Source of the DNA: a beta proteobacterium MWH-UniP1
GTDB lineage: Bacteria > Pseudomonadota > Gammaproteobacteria > Burkholderiales > Burkholderiaceae_A
DNA: 64,000 nt
NCBI GenBank assembly: GCA_036362785.1
Contig: CP143625.1
Coordinates: 1,613,401-1,677,400 of the forward strand
Direction of reading: 5' to 3'
The position numbers and the translations under genes were made by a program. Shown here piece after piece: positions 1 to 8,292 of the stretch. Each line of letters begins with the position of its first letter. The stretch's first letter is position 1. Below the pieces are notes generated by a model. That model did no database searches. It had not been told where the DNA came from and saw only the letters and a program-made list of their open reading frames with translations.

Positions 1-208
1 AAAATTCTCTGGCGGCCCGGTTGGTTTAGATAACCTGGCGGCTGCCATTGGCGAAGCAAAAGACACTATTGAAGATGTGCTTGAGCCCTATCTCATTCAA
101 CAAGGCTTTTTACAGCGCACACCACGGGGCCGCATCGCCACAGCTTCGGCCTATCAACACTTTGGCAAGATTGTTCCTGACGACTCATCCAACACAAGGC
201 TCTTTTAA
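1..208 (+). CDS. ruvB: Holliday junction branch migration ATPase RuvB, 3' end only
   Basis: The reading frame is open from the window edge (codons from base 2) to TAA at 206-208 and gives 68 residues. They match the C-terminal winged-helix region of RuvB: a [10 protein letters not shown] segment, then an [20 protein letters not shown] segment, which is the DNA-binding wing typical of the family. RuvB is the hexameric motor that drives branch migration with RuvA. The N-terminal ATPase domain lies outside the window. tolQ starts three bases after the stop, so the two genes are probably co-transcribed. Identification rests on this short but characteristic tail. Confidence 0.9.
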   Translation, partial: KFSGGPVGLDNLAAAIGEAKDTIEDVLEPYLIQQGFLQRTPRGRIATASAYQHFGKIVPDDSSNTRLF

Positions 209-210
209 GC

Positions 211-888
211 ATGACCGCCACTCCTAATTTATCTGTACTCACGCTGATCCTCGAAGCCAGTCTGCCCGTGCAGCTCGTCATGCTGCTGTTGATTGTTATC
301 TCGATTCTGTCGTGGACCGTGATCTTCAAAAAATGGCAGTCGATTGGCCGTGCCCGACAAGAGACCGAGAGTTTCGAGAAAACATTTTGGGCTGGCGGCG
401 ATTTAATGGGCATTTACAAGCAGGCTGAAAATGGCCAACTGCCCGGCTCACTACCCAAGATTTTCGAAGCTGGCATGCGGGAATTTTTAAAAAGCCGCTC
501 TGGGGCCGTGTCTGATCCCGTTGCCATGATCGACGGTGCGCGCCGCTCCATGCGGGCTGCCTTTCAACGCGAGCTCGATGGCTTAGAGCGCAACCTGCCC
601 TTTCTTGCCTCGACCGGTTCGGTTTCGCCTTACATCGGTTTATTTGGCACCGTCTGGGGAATCATGCACGCGTTTTCAGGCCTAGCCAATGTGCAACAGG
701 CGACCCTTGCAAGCGTGGCCCCTGGCATTGCCGAGGCACTTGTGGCCACCGCGATTGGTCTGTTTGCCGCAATTCCTGCTGTGGTGGCCTATAACCGTTA
801 CGCCACTGACATCGATCGGTTGAGCATTCGCTTCGAGGGCTTTATCGAAGAGTTCTCCAATATCTTGCAGCGCCAGGCTGCCCGTTAA
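211..888 (+). CDS. tolQ: Tol-Pal system inner-membrane protein TolQ
   Basis: The 225-residue protein has the MotA/TolQ/ExbB layout: one N-terminal membrane segment (about 17-39), a cytoplasmic domain, then two more segments (about 130-152 and 165-187). The STGSVSPYIGLFGTVWGIMH stretch is the family signature. TolQ and TolR form the proton-driven motor that energises TolA for outer-membrane constriction at division. ATG 211 follows the ruvB stop directly, and tolR starts 18 bases downstream. Length and motifs are normal. The ybgC gene that often precedes tolQ in other proteobacteria is absent; ruvB takes its place. Confidence 0.96.
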   Translation: MTATPNLSVLTLILEASLPVQLVMLLLIVISILSWTVIFKKWQSIGRARQETESFEKTFWAGGDLMGIYKQAENGQLPGSLPKIFEAGMREFLKSRSGAVSDPVAMIDGARRSMRAAFQRELDGLERNLPFLASTGSVSPYIGLFGTVWGIMHAFSGLANVQQATLASVAPGIAEALVATAIGLFAAIPAVVAYNRYATDIDRLSIRFEGFIEEFSNILQRQAAR

Positions 889-906
889 GGACAGGCGCGA
901 GACGAT

Positions 907-1335
907 ATGGGAAGCTCTGCAAACCCAAGGCAGCATCGCCGGCGGCGCATGATGGCCGAGATTAATGTGGTGCCTTACATCGATGTCACCTTGGTGCTGC
1001 TGATCATCTTCATGGTGACCGCCCCCATGATCGTGACAGGCACGATTGATCTGCCCAAAGTCGGCCAGGCATCTCAGGCCCCGGTAGCGGCTGTTGAAAT
1101 CATGATCCGCCAAGATGGGTCCATCACGCTTAGAAAAAACACCGAGGGCGAATCTGAAAAACCTGTCGCCCGTGATGAGTTAGCAGCTGCTGTAAAAGTA
1201 TTGGCCCCAGCGCTCGACACGCCGGTCATTATTTCGGCAGAAAAAGCGGTGCGCTACGAACACGTGATCGGCGCCATGGATGTGTTGCAACGGGCTGGCC
1301 ACACGCGGGTCGGGCTAAACGTTCGCAAGGAATAA
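907..1335 (+). CDS. tolR: Tol-Pal system proton-channel partner TolR (ExbD family)
   Basis: The 142-residue protein has one N-terminal membrane span (about 20-42) followed by a periplasmic domain. The segment EINVVPYIDVTLVLLIIFMV carries the membrane Asp that takes part in proton translocation in the ExbD/TolR family. The C-terminal part (about 55-142) fits the periplasmic dimerisation domain. The start is ATG 907. An Arg-rich N-terminus (RRRRMM) precedes the span, as the positive-inside rule predicts. tolA begins two bases after the stop codon, so the genes form one transcript. Confidence 0.95.
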   Translation: MGSSANPRQHRRRRMMAEINVVPYIDVTLVLLIIFMVTAPMIVTGTIDLPKVGQASQAPVAAVEIMIRQDGSITLRKNTEGESEKPVARDELAAAVKVLAPALDTPVIISAEKAVRYEHVIGAMDVLQRAGHTRVGLNVRKE

Positions 1336-1337
1336 GC

Positions 1338-2126
1338 ATGCTGGCCATCGAGGCACGCGAGAGTCGCAACGCTGCAGGCGCTGCATTGCTAATGCATGGC
1401 TTGCTAGCCGCTGGCCTGCTGGTCTCGTTGAATTGGACACGCCAGCCCAACACTCCCGTGCAGGCAGAACTCTGGAGTGGCCTGCCGCGCCAAATTCCTG
1501 CCACACCAACACCGGCTGTGACCAAACCCGCACCAACGCCACCCAAGCCAACGCCTGTTGAACCCACCAAGGCGGACATCTCTGTTCAAAAGAAGAAAGC
1601 TGAAGCTGCCAAAGAAGATCTAGAAAAAAAACGCGAGCAGCAAAAAGAAGCGGAGAAAAAAGAGGCTGCAAAAAAAGCCGCCGAGAAAAAACTGGCTGAA
1701 CAGCGGGCAGCAGAAAAACTTGAAGCGCAGCGTAAAGCAGAGCTTGCACGGCTTGGCTTAGATCCCAATGCCAAGGCCAACGCAAAGGGCAAAGACATTG
1801 CCACCAAGGCAGGTGTTGTGGGCGGGGCTGAACTCGGCAGCAAGACCGGAATCGATGCCGATTACGAAGCGCTGATTCAGGCCCGAATCAAAGCCAGAAT
1901 CAATTACCCAGACCGCAGCCCCGGTAACCCAGAGGCCATCGTGGCAGTAGAGCAACTCCCCACCGGCGAGATCACGCGGGTTCGGCTGATCAAACCCAGC
2001 GGCACACCCACCTGGGATGCTGCTGTCCAGCGCGCCGTCTGGGCCGCCAATCCGCTTCCCAAAAAGAAAGATGGCACAGTGGCCAGAGTCTTGGAACTAA
2101 GCTTCCGACCCAAGGAAAACCCCTAA
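1338..2126 (+). CDS. tolA: Tol-Pal system envelope-spanning protein TolA
   Basis: The 262-residue protein has an N-terminal membrane anchor (about 13-33), a Pro-rich linker, a long Lys/Ala/Glu-rich helical domain (about 75-145, with repeats such as KKREQQKEAEKKEAAKK) and a C-terminal TonB/TolA-like domain (about 175-262, YEALIQARIKARINYPDRSP). This architecture is diagnostic of TolA, which links the TolQR motor to TolB and Pal at the outer membrane. The A-rich coding of the Lys-rich stretch creates long spurious open frames on the other strand. The start ATG 1338 is two bases after tolR. Confidence 0.94.
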   Translation: MLAIEARESRNAAGAALLMHGLLAAGLLVSLNWTRQPNTPVQAELWSGLPRQIPATPTPAVTKPAPTPPKPTPVEPTKADISVQKKKAEAAKEDLEKKREQQKEAEKKEAAKKAAEKKLAEQRAAEKLEAQRKAELARLGLDPNAKANAKGKDIATKAGVVGGAELGSKTGIDADYEALIQARIKARINYPDRSPGNPEAIVAVEQLPTGEITRVRLIKPSGTPTWDAAVQRAVWAANPLPKKKDGTVARVLELSFRPKENP

Positions 2127-2180
2127 AACATCGCGCTGCAAGTTCTGGGCCCTCGCCACGTGGTTGTCATGATTGCTGAC

Positions 2181-2186
2181 TATAAT
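2181..2186 (+). promoter_or_regulatory. Consensus TATAAT hexamer just upstream of tolB
   Basis: A perfect TATAAT lies between tolA and the likely tolB start. No good -35 hexamer sits 16-18 bases upstream: TTGTCA at 2164-2169 is only 11 bases away. If the hexamer is a -10 element, transcription would begin near 2193-2194, at the first base of a tolB ATG. This is a weak prediction. Confidence 0.25.
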
Positions 2187-2193
2187 GGGTCGC

Positions 2194-3546
2194 ATGATGC
2201 TGTTGGGCGGCTCGATCATCCGTAATACCTTTCAGGCGATTTTTCGCTGGCGACTCGGCCTGACCGCGTTGCTGCTGTGCGTTTCTGCCGCACAGGCCCA
2301 GACCCCACTTCGCATTGACATCACTGGCGTGGGTACCAAACAGATTCCAATCGCGGTGGCCCCCTTTGATGCCACCGACCCAACGCAGAAACTCACCCGT
2401 ATCGTGACCGATGTCATTCGGGCAGATTTGGCACGCAGTGGTGTGATGTCGATTGTCGATGCCGGCACGCCCGCACCCGCACTCAATGAACGCAGCCCAA
2501 TGGCCCCCTTATTTGCTGAGTGGCGGGGCAAAGGCGCGCAGGCGCTTGTGGTGGGCAGCGCATCCACCACCGCTGATGGCCGAACCGAGACACGTTTCAT
2601 TTTGCTGGATACCGCCCGCAACGAAAGCCTGGGTGGCCTGGCCATTATCCATGCCACCAGCGAATTGGAAGCCCGGCGCACGGGCCACCGCATTGCCGAT
2701 TTTATTTATGAAAAACTCACTGGCGAACCCGGGTTTTTCGCCACGCGCCTGGCCTTTGTCCGCAAAGATGGCGACACCCACAGCCTGGTGATCTCTGACT
2801 CCGATGGCCAAAACTCGCAGATCGCGCTGCGCACTCGACAGCCCATCATTTCACTGGCCTGGTCTCCGGATGGCACCCGGCTGGCCTATGTGTCTTATGA
2901 AGAACGTGACGGCATCACCAAGCCGATCGTTTACGTGCACACGCTCGCTACTGGCAAGCGTCACATCGTGGCCAACGAGCGTGGCAGCAACAGCGCACCG
3001 GCCTGGGCGCCAGATGGCAAGCGGCTTGCAGTGGTGCTCACGCGCGACGGTAATTCCCAGATCTATCTGGCCAATGCCGAGGGTGGCGGTTTAACCCGAG
3101 TCTCGCGTTCAAGCGGTATTGATACCGAGCCCACCTTTACGCCCGACGGAAAAACCATCTACTTCACTTCAGACCGAGGTGGCTCTGCTCAGATTTATCG
3201 GGCACCGGTCAGTGGCGGAACCGCCGAGCGCGTGACCTTTAATGGCCCCTTTAACGCCCGGCCACAGGTAAGCCCCGACGGAAAATATCTGTCCTATATC
3301 ACCCGCCGTGAAAAACTCTTTCGTGTGGCTGTGATGGAGATCGCCACGCAGCAAGAAACCATTGTGAGTAACGGCCCCAAAGACGACTCCCCCAGCTTTG
3401 CGCCCAACAGTAAATGGATCATTTACAGCAGCCGCCAAGGCGAGGGCAATGTCCTGTCGGCGGTCTCGCTCGACGGAAAATTACGATCCCGATTGTCCGC
3501 TGAAGGCAGTGAAATCAAGGGGCCCGCCTGGGGGCGGCTGCCGTAA
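2194..3546 (+). CDS. tolB: Tol-Pal system periplasmic beta-propeller protein TolB
   Basis: About 450 residues: a signal peptide ending near AAQAQ, an N-terminal alpha/beta domain, then a six-bladed propeller of WD40-like PD40 repeats (WSPDGTRLAYVS, WAPDGKRLAVV, FTPDGKTIYFTSDRGG, VSPDGKYLSYI, FAPNSKWIIYSSR). TolB is exported to the periplasm, where it binds Pal and TolA. The start is uncertain: TTG 2173, ATG 2185, ATG 2194 and ATG 2197 are all in frame and none has a clear ribosome-binding site. I chose 2194 because it gives a compact signal peptide. The gene is 67 bases after tolA. Confidence 0.93.
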   Translation: MMLLGGSIIRNTFQAIFRWRLGLTALLLCVSAAQAQTPLRIDITGVGTKQIPIAVAPFDATDPTQKLTRIVTDVIRADLARSGVMSIVDAGTPAPALNERSPMAPLFAEWRGKGAQALVVGSASTTADGRTETRFILLDTARNESLGGLAIIHATSELEARRTGHRIADFIYEKLTGEPGFFATRLAFVRKDGDTHSLVISDSDGQNSQIALRTRQPIISLAWSPDGTRLAYVSYEERDGITKPIVYVHTLATGKRHIVANERGSNSAPAWAPDGKRLAVVLTRDGNSQIYLANAEGGGLTRVSRSSGIDTEPTFTPDGKTIYFTSDRGGSAQIYRAPVSGGTAERVTFNGPFNARPQVSPDGKYLSYITRREKLFRVAVMEIATQQETIVSNGPKDDSPSFAPNSKWIIYSSRQGEGNVLSAVSLDGKLRSRLSAEGSEIKGPAWGRLP

Positions 3547-3637
3547 AAGCAGCTAAAAATGGCTACCAATCCCTTGAGCTAGCGAATCATGCGAAGATTT
3601 ACCCACTAAAATAGCCTGATCTAACCAAGGAGAAACC

Positions 3638-4189
3638 ATGCAACAACTGCTCAACAAGTTTTCACGCCTCCCTCTTGTTTTGTCATCAGTGGCCATCGTT
3701 GCACTTGCTGGCTGTGCATCGCAGGTTCCCTTGGATGACAAACAGTCTTCCGCCCCAGTATCTACCGCAGGTGCATCCGGCAGCAGTGGTTCCTCCGCAG
3801 CCGATGCCGCCATGTCCGCCGCTGAGCGCCAAATCGCAGCAGCAAAGGCCGCGCTGTCACAAGTGAAACCCAGCGTTTACTTTGATTTCGACAAGTATGA
3901 AATCAAGCCTGAGTTTCAAAACACCGTCACAGCTTTTGCCAATTACATGAAAGCCGACGCCAAGGCCCGCCTGGTCATTGAAGGCAATGCGGATGAGCGT
4001 GGCACGACCGAATACAACCTGGCCCTGGGACAAAAACGTGCCGAAGCCGTGAGCAAAGCGCTCGGCGTGATGGGTGTGGGTGCAGGCCGTGTTGAAGCCA
4101 TCAGCAACGGCGAAGAAAAGCCGCGTGCCAAAGGCTCCAACGAAGCCGCCTGGGCAGAAAATCGCCGTGCTGATCTGCTGTTGAAGTAA
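3638..4189 (+). CDS. pal: Peptidoglycan-associated lipoprotein Pal
   Basis: The 183-residue lipoprotein has a type II signal peptide with lipobox LAGC (Cys26), a Ser/Ala-rich linker, and an OmpA-like peptidoglycan-binding domain (about 75-183) with YFDFDKYEI and NADERGTTEYNLALGQKRA motifs. It anchors the outer membrane to peptidoglycan and docks TolB. A strong ribosome-binding site (AAGGAG) lies six bases before ATG 3638. It follows tolB by 91 bases and precedes cpoB by 21, the usual Tol-Pal order. Confidence 0.96.
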   Translation: MQQLLNKFSRLPLVLSSVAIVALAGCASQVPLDDKQSSAPVSTAGASGSSGSSAADAAMSAAERQIAAAKAALSQVKPSVYFDFDKYEIKPEFQNTVTAFANYMKADAKARLVIEGNADERGTTEYNLALGQKRAEAVSKALGVMGVGAGRVEAISNGEEKPRAKGSNEAAWAENRRADLLLK

Positions 4190-4210
4190 ACCAGAACGGT
4201 CGCATTACCC

Positions 4211-5041
4211 ATGTTAGTTTTGCGTCAGATCACGGCCGCATCGTTATCACGTGCGGCCGTTTTTGTTGGCACGCTGGCAATCGCCGCCTCGGCTTCCGCC
4301 ATGTTTTCCGACGACGAGGCACGCCGTGCCATTTTGGATTTGCGCGCACGGGTCGAGGCGGCTAACGCCCGCATTGATGATCTGCAAAAGCAACTGCAAA
4401 GCACGTCACAGGCCCACCTGCAGCTTCTTAATGAAAGCGAACGGCTGCGTGCCGAGCTTGCTACTCTGCGTGGGCAGCTCGAAGAAACGGGGCGAGTGGC
4501 TACCACAGGGAAAAGCCAGCAAAAAGATCTGTATCTCGACCTGGATCAGCGACTCAAACAGATTGAACCCGTCACGGTAGAAACCAACGGCACGACCTAT
4601 CGCGTTAGTCCCGCTGAAAAAGCCCGGTTCGACGAATTGCAAGAAGCCCTGAAAGCGGGTGAATTTAAAAAATCGGTTGGCCTTGCCAATCGTTTCATGC
4701 TGCAGTTCCCAGGGTCTGCACTTGGCCCACGGGTCCTGCTCAATAAAGGCACCGCCCTGTACGCCGACAAAAATTACAAGGCGGCCATTGCCGCCCGAGA
4801 AGACTTTATTGATCGCTACCCTGGCCACCCTGAAGTGCCACTGGCCATGCTCAATATGGCGGCTAGCCAAGCAGAATCGGGCAGCCCCGCAGCAGCGCGC
4901 ACCACTCTGCAATCCCTGATCAAAGAATTCCCCGATTCCCCTGCCACCGCTGAAGCAAAAGAGCGGCTCAAAACGCTAGCGAAACCTGCCAGCACAGCCC
5001 CCGCTAAAGCACCTGCGGCCAAGGCGCCCCTCGCCAAATAA
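4211..5041 (+). CDS. cpoB: Tol-Pal cell-division coordinator CpoB (YbgF)
   Basis: The 276-residue periplasmic protein has an N-terminal signal sequence (to about residue 30), a coiled coil (about 35-100, with heptads rich in Leu and Gln) that trimerises in the family, and C-terminal tetratricopeptide repeats (about 135-250, including FPGSALGPRVLLNKGTALYA). CpoB links outer-membrane constriction by Tol-Pal with septal peptidoglycan synthesis. The last 25 residues are Ala/Pro/Lys-rich. The gene is the usual last member of the operon. Confidence 0.92.
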   Translation: MLVLRQITAASLSRAAVFVGTLAIAASASAMFSDDEARRAILDLRARVEAANARIDDLQKQLQSTSQAHLQLLNESERLRAELATLRGQLEETGRVATTGKSQQKDLYLDLDQRLKQIEPVTVETNGTTYRVSPAEKARFDELQEALKAGEFKKSVGLANRFMLQFPGSALGPRVLLNKGTALYADKNYKAAIAAREDFIDRYPGHPEVPLAMLNMAASQAESGSPAAARTTLQSLIKEFPDSPATAEAKERLKTLAKPASTAPAKAPAAKAPLAK

Positions 5042-5061
5042 AGTTCAGTAAACTTCGGTAG

Positions 5062-6147
5062 ATGATTCCTACCGAAGAGATTGCGGCGCTTGAGCGTTAT
5101 GTTCCCCTGCTGGGCCTAGCCATCGGTCTGGCACTGGGCTGGATCTCTCGATACGCCCGTTTCTGCACCATGGGCGCCATTGCCGATTGGTATGCCAGCG
5201 GCGACACCGCCAGGCTGCGTATGTGGCTTTTGGCCATTGCCACGGCCATCGTTGGCACACAGGCCCTGATCGCCACCAATGCCATTGAGATCAAAGACTC
5301 GTTTTACATTGCGCCACGCCTGCTGTGGCTGTCGAACATTGTGGGTGGGCTGACATTTGGCTTTGGCATGGTCTTGGCATCGGGCTGCGGAAGCCGCACG
5401 CTGGTCAGGATTGGCGGTGGCAGCCTAAAGGCCCTGGTGGTGTTCTTGGTCATGGCAATCATTGCCTTTATGACCATGCGCGGCATTCTTGGAGTCTTGC
5501 GGGTCAATACCATTGAAAAAATCGGCGTGACCCTGAATTCCAAGCAAGACCTGGCCAGCCTGATTGGCCTAGACCCGGTCCTGATTGCATCAATCGCTAC
5601 CGCCAGCCTACTCGTGTTCATTTTCACAAACAAGTCCTTTTTGCGGCAGCCCAGATTGATTGCTGGGGGCCTGGTCATTGGCCTGCTGGTCGTGGCGGGG
5701 TGGTTTACCACCGGCAACATCGGTTTTGTGCTGGAAGATCCCAACACCCTAGAGCCCCGATTCGTTGGGACCAACACCCGCGGCATTGAATCACTCACCT
5801 TTGTGGCCCCCCTGGCCTATGCCCTGGACCTGTTGATGTTTTGGAGCGATCGGGCTCGTGCGGTGACTTTTGGCATTGCTGCCGTGTCGGGGGTGGCACT
5901 TGGGGCCTTTATCCACGCGATTGCCAGCCGAGAATTCCGGCTAGAGGGCTTTCAGAACCGGCAAGACCTGTCACGCCATCTGGTGGGTGCCGCCCTGATG
6001 GGCTTTGGTGGCGTGGTGGCCTTTGGCTGCACCATTGGCCAGGGCATTACCGGCCTGTCGCTTCTGGCCTTGGGCTCTCTTCTCGCCACGCTATCGATCG
6101 TGGCGGGGGCCTGGCTGGGCCTGCGCTGGATAGAGCGCGGAGCCTGA
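5062..6147 (+). CDS. YeeE/YedE-family membrane protein, probable sulfur-compound transporter
   Basis: This is a 361-residue, highly hydrophobic protein with about nine or ten membrane segments. Two internally related motifs, GMVLASGCGSRTLVRIGGG (about 104-122) and GGVVAFGCTIGQGITGLS (about 315-332), each carry the conserved Cys of the YeeE/YedE (DUF395) family, in which TsuA-type members import thiosulfate through paired cysteines. The early FCTMGAI motif is a third typical Cys site. The true substrate cannot be read from the sequence. It starts 20 bases after cpoB and may ride on the same transcript. Confidence 0.82.
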   Translation: MIPTEEIAALERYVPLLGLAIGLALGWISRYARFCTMGAIADWYASGDTARLRMWLLAIATAIVGTQALIATNAIEIKDSFYIAPRLLWLSNIVGGLTFGFGMVLASGCGSRTLVRIGGGSLKALVVFLVMAIIAFMTMRGILGVLRVNTIEKIGVTLNSKQDLASLIGLDPVLIASIATASLLVFIFTNKSFLRQPRLIAGGLVIGLLVVAGWFTTGNIGFVLEDPNTLEPRFVGTNTRGIESLTFVAPLAYALDLLMFWSDRARAVTFGIAAVSGVALGAFIHAIASREFRLEGFQNRQDLSRHLVGAALMGFGGVVAFGCTIGQGITGLSLLALGSLLATLSIVAGAWLGLRWIERGA

Positions 6148-6159
6148 CCGCAACGCTCG

Positions 6160-6184
6160 AACCTTCGCCGTGCAAGGTTTTTTT
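6160..6184 (+). terminator. Possible rho-independent terminator after the YeeE-like gene
   Basis: A six-base stem (AACCTT/AAGGTT) with an eight-base loop is followed by a run of T (6178-6184). The stem is short and AT-rich, so it is only a weak terminator candidate. It lies between the transporter gene and tRNA-Lys. Confidence 0.45.
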
Positions 6185-6277
6185 GAATACGCTAAAATTT
6201 AGGGCTTCGTGAAACAGACCTAAAGAAGTTTTCCAGAGTCCGTCTTTACGATCCATCGCAGCAGGTTTCACCACACT

Positions 6278-6353
6278 GGGTCGGTAGCTCAGTCGGTAGA
6301 GCAGCGGACTTTTAATCCGTTGGTCGCGAGTTCGAGTCTCGCCCGACCCACCA
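6278..6353 (+). tRNA. tRNA-Lys (anticodon TTT)
   Basis: This 76-base cloverleaf has acceptor stem GGGTCGG/CCGACCC, discriminator A and an encoded CCA end (6351-6353). The anticodon loop CTTTTAA places TTT at 6311-6313, and the T arm holds GTTCGAGTC. It reads Lys AAA/AAG codons. The ISL3 fragment lies directly downstream. Confidence 0.98.
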
Positions 6354-6366
6354 TCTTTTAAAGGTA

Positions 6367-6392
6367 GGCTCTTCCCCATGGCTCTTCCCCAT
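6367..6392. repeat. Tandem 13-base repeat at the ISL3-type element end
   Basis: The 13-mer GGCTCTTCCCCAT occurs twice head-to-tail (6367-6379 and 6380-6392). GGCTCTT is typical of ISL3-family inverted-repeat tips. The second copy continues as the element end, so the first may be a remnant of another copy or of imprecise transposition. Confidence 0.6.
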
Positions 6393-7092
6393 TAACGGGG
6401 GATGCGGCATTCATCAACACCCGATTAAACACGATTAATTATTCCATCCCAACCGCAGTGGGCTAATACCCGCAGTCGGTAATTCTCAAAGTTTCTAAAC
6501 CCAAACGCTCGCCGCGACATCATTTCCATTTTGGTGTGGAAGCCTTCCGTTATTCCGTTGGATTTTGAGAACCGCCACATTCGAACAATCGGTTCTAACC
6601 AAGACAGCAGGGTGTTGGCCAGACTCTTGGCGGGGCTATCGGTAAATTGCCGCAGTAACGCCAGAAGTTTGGGTAGCTGTTTCTTGGCGTAGTTGGAATT
6701 GGCGCTTTTAATCAACAGCAGCTCAGCCAATCGTTGCTTGGCGGCATAGAGCGCTTCTAAGACCGGGTAGCGGGAGAGATAGCGGCCAAGGTTTTCTTGC
6801 TGCTCTGCGGTCAATCGCCACTGATGCCTGCGCATCAGACTGAGCAATCCACGATCCTTTCTGCCCACCGGATCTTGCTGCTGCCAGAGCTTTAAGAAGT
6901 GGTGGTTAACGAGCCGGATGACGTGGAACCGATCGGCAACGATCTTCGCATTGGGGAAGTACTGCCTTGCGATCTGACGGTAACCATCCGATAGATCCAT
7001 GACCACCACCCGGACCTTATCTCGCCCTCGCAGGCGGCTTAAATAGGCCCTCAGACTGGGTTCTGAGCGCCCCAGGACCACATCGAAGACCT
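6380..7092 (-). mobile_element. ISL3-family insertion sequence remnant, right part only
   Basis: This is the 3' part of an ISL3-type element. It runs from a GGCTCTT-type tip at 6380 through the C-terminal half of its transposase to 7092, where an IS3-family element begins abruptly. The other end of the element is not found beyond the IS3 copy (8322-8381 shows no transposase coding and no GGCTCTT tip), so about half of it has been deleted. Confidence 0.75.
6425..7092 (-). pseudogene. ISL3-family transposase, 5'-truncated
   Basis: Codons from 7092 down to the stop at 6425 give about 222 residues of an ISL3 (DDE_Tnp_ISL3) transposase. The catalytic landmarks are present: first Asp in VVVMDLSDGY, second in IVADRFHVIRL and Glu in GITEGFH. 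ISL3 transposases are usually near 400 residues with an N-terminal zinc-finger domain, which is missing here because the IS3 copy interrupts the frame. It cannot be a full transposase. A GTG at 7081 is the first possible start but has no recognisable ribosome-binding site. Confidence 0.85.
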
Positions 7093-7121
7093 TGGACTAC
7101 CCCCGATATTCAGACAGGTCC
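7093..7121 (+). repeat. IS3 element left inverted repeat
   Basis: Begins TGGACTACCCCCG. It matches the opposite end in the first six bases, in the CCCC block and in an AGAC(A)GGTCC block with a one-base gap. Confidence 0.85.
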
Positions 7122-7126
7122 AAGCC

Positions 7127-7981
7127 TCAGGCTGAGGCACGTTCAAATGCCTCGGGGCTGACGTCACCGAGGTGGCTGTGACGACGGGTTCGATTGTAAA
7201 ACGCTTCGATGTAATCAAAGATGTCTGCTTTCGCTAATTCTCGGGTTTTGTAGATTCTTTTTCGGATACGTTCCTTTTTCAGGCTGCTAAAAAATGATTC
7301 GGCGACAGCGTTATCCCAACAATTGCCACGCCGGCTCATGCTGGGCTCCAAATTGTTCGCTGCGCAGAACCGTCGCCAATCATCACTGCCGTATTGACTG
7401 CCTTGATCCGAGTGCACCACAACCTTCTGAGTCGGCTTACGACGCCATACAGCCATCAGTAACGCATCCAAAACGAGTTCTTTAGCGATGGTGGATTTCA
7501 TAGACCAGCCGACCACCTTGCGGACATATAGATCCAACACCACCGCCAGATAAAGCCAACCCTGCCAGGTGCGGATATAGGTGATGTCGGTAACCCAGAC
7601 CTTATCTGGTGCGTCAACCGTAAATTCTCGATTCAGAGTGTTAGGCGCCAAGATCGAGGGACGACCGTTAGTGGATCTGTGAACCTTATATCCCCGCTGA
7701 GCCTTGATCTTGTGGTCATGCATGATTCGGGCAACACGGTTTCTACCGCATCGCTCACCAGCTTCGCGCAGGTCTGCAAACACACGCCGTGCCCCATACA
7801 CACGGCCGCTGCCCGCATGAGAGTCGCGGATCAAGGTCAGCAGCCGTTGGTCTTCAATCGCTCGATCCGACAACGGCTTATGAAGCCACGCATAAAAACC
7901 AGCCTTATTTGCACCTAGCACCCGACACATTGTGGCCACGCCATGTTCATGCCGATGATCGTTAATAAACCGGTACTTCAC
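7127..7981 (-). CDS. IS3-family transposase OrfB (DDE integrase domain)
   Basis: The 284-residue OrfB carries an N-terminal HTH_21-like region (about 45-100) and an rve integrase core (about 115-275). The DDE triad is intact: Asp in VWVTDITYIRT, Asp in VVHSDQGSQYGS and Glu in NCWDNAVAESFFSSLKKE. The first codon is a GTG at 7981, but the frame is also open upstream. A -1 shift at the A6G site in orfA would give the OrfAB fusion that is the active transposase in this family. No disruption is seen, so the element may still be mobile. Confidence 0.93.
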   Translation of the reverse strand: MKYRFINDHRHEHGVATMCRVLGANKAGFYAWLHKPLSDRAIEDQRLLTLIRDSHAGSGRVYGARRVFADLREAGERCGRNRVARIMHDHKIKAQRGYKVHRSTNGRPSILAPNTLNREFTVDAPDKVWVTDITYIRTWQGWLYLAVVLDLYVRKVVGWSMKSTIAKELVLDALLMAVWRRKPTQKVVVHSDQGSQYGSDDWRRFCAANNLEPSMSRRGNCWDNAVAESFFSSLKKERIRKRIYKTRELAKADIFDYIEAFYNRTRRHSHLGDVSPEAFERASA

Positions 7982-8262
7982 TCTGGCTCCCGAGCCAAGT
8001 ACCGAGCGGCCTTTTTTAATATGTCGCGCTCCTCCTCAACGCGTCGAAGCTGGGAGCGCAATTTAAGGATCTCGCTTTTAGCAGCAATTAGCTCTGCTGC
8101 CTGCTCTTGGCTTTTGTCTGGTCGGACTGCCTTCACCCACTTATACAAACTATGGGCGGATACACCGAGACGCTCTGACACCTCGGAAACTGGATATCCA
8201 CGCTCAACGATCTGTCGGACTGCTTCTTCTTTAAACTCAGGGGTAAAACGGGGTGTACTCAT
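7978..8262 (-). CDS. IS3-family OrfA (helix-turn-helix protein)
   Basis: The 94-residue protein has an N-terminal HTH (TPEFKEEAVRQIVERGYPVSE...LGVSAHSLYKWVK) and a C-terminal leucine zipper (EILKLRSQLRRVEEERDILKKA). OrfA binds the element ends and, through frameshifting, forms the N-terminal part of the transposase. It overlaps orfB by four bases. A GGAGCA stretch upstream of ATG 8262 could serve as ribosome-binding site. Confidence 0.93.
   Translation of the reverse strand: MSTPRFTPEFKEEAVRQIVERGYPVSEVSERLGVSAHSLYKWVKAVRPDKSQEQAAELIAAKSEILKLRSQLRRVEEERDILKKAARYLAREPE
8011..8017 (-). other. A_AAA_AAG programmed -1 frameshift site
   Basis: Near the end of orfA the minus strand reads TTA AAA AAG (codons Leu-Lys-Lys), giving an A6G heptamer in the slippery phase. 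A -1 shift here joins the orfA frame to the orfB frame without a stop codon, producing the OrfAB fusion typical of IS3 elements. Confidence 0.8.
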
Positions 8263-8292
8263 GGTCTGCTCCTATGAAGAAATCATAGGCCC

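Noticed and set aside
1315-1785. Long minus-strand open frames opposite tolA
   Set aside because: They arise from the A-rich Lys/Glu codons of TolA and lack any domain; tolA is clearly the real gene.
2164-2186. TTGTCA-TATAAT as a standard sigma70 promoter for tolB
   Set aside because: The spacing is 11 bases, too short for a normal promoter; only the -10 element is kept as a weak call.
7081-7126. Functional start of the ISL3 transposase at GTG 7081
   Set aside because: The coding sequence continues unbroken into the IS3 boundary; the N-terminal zinc-finger half is missing, so the protein is truncated, not short by nature.
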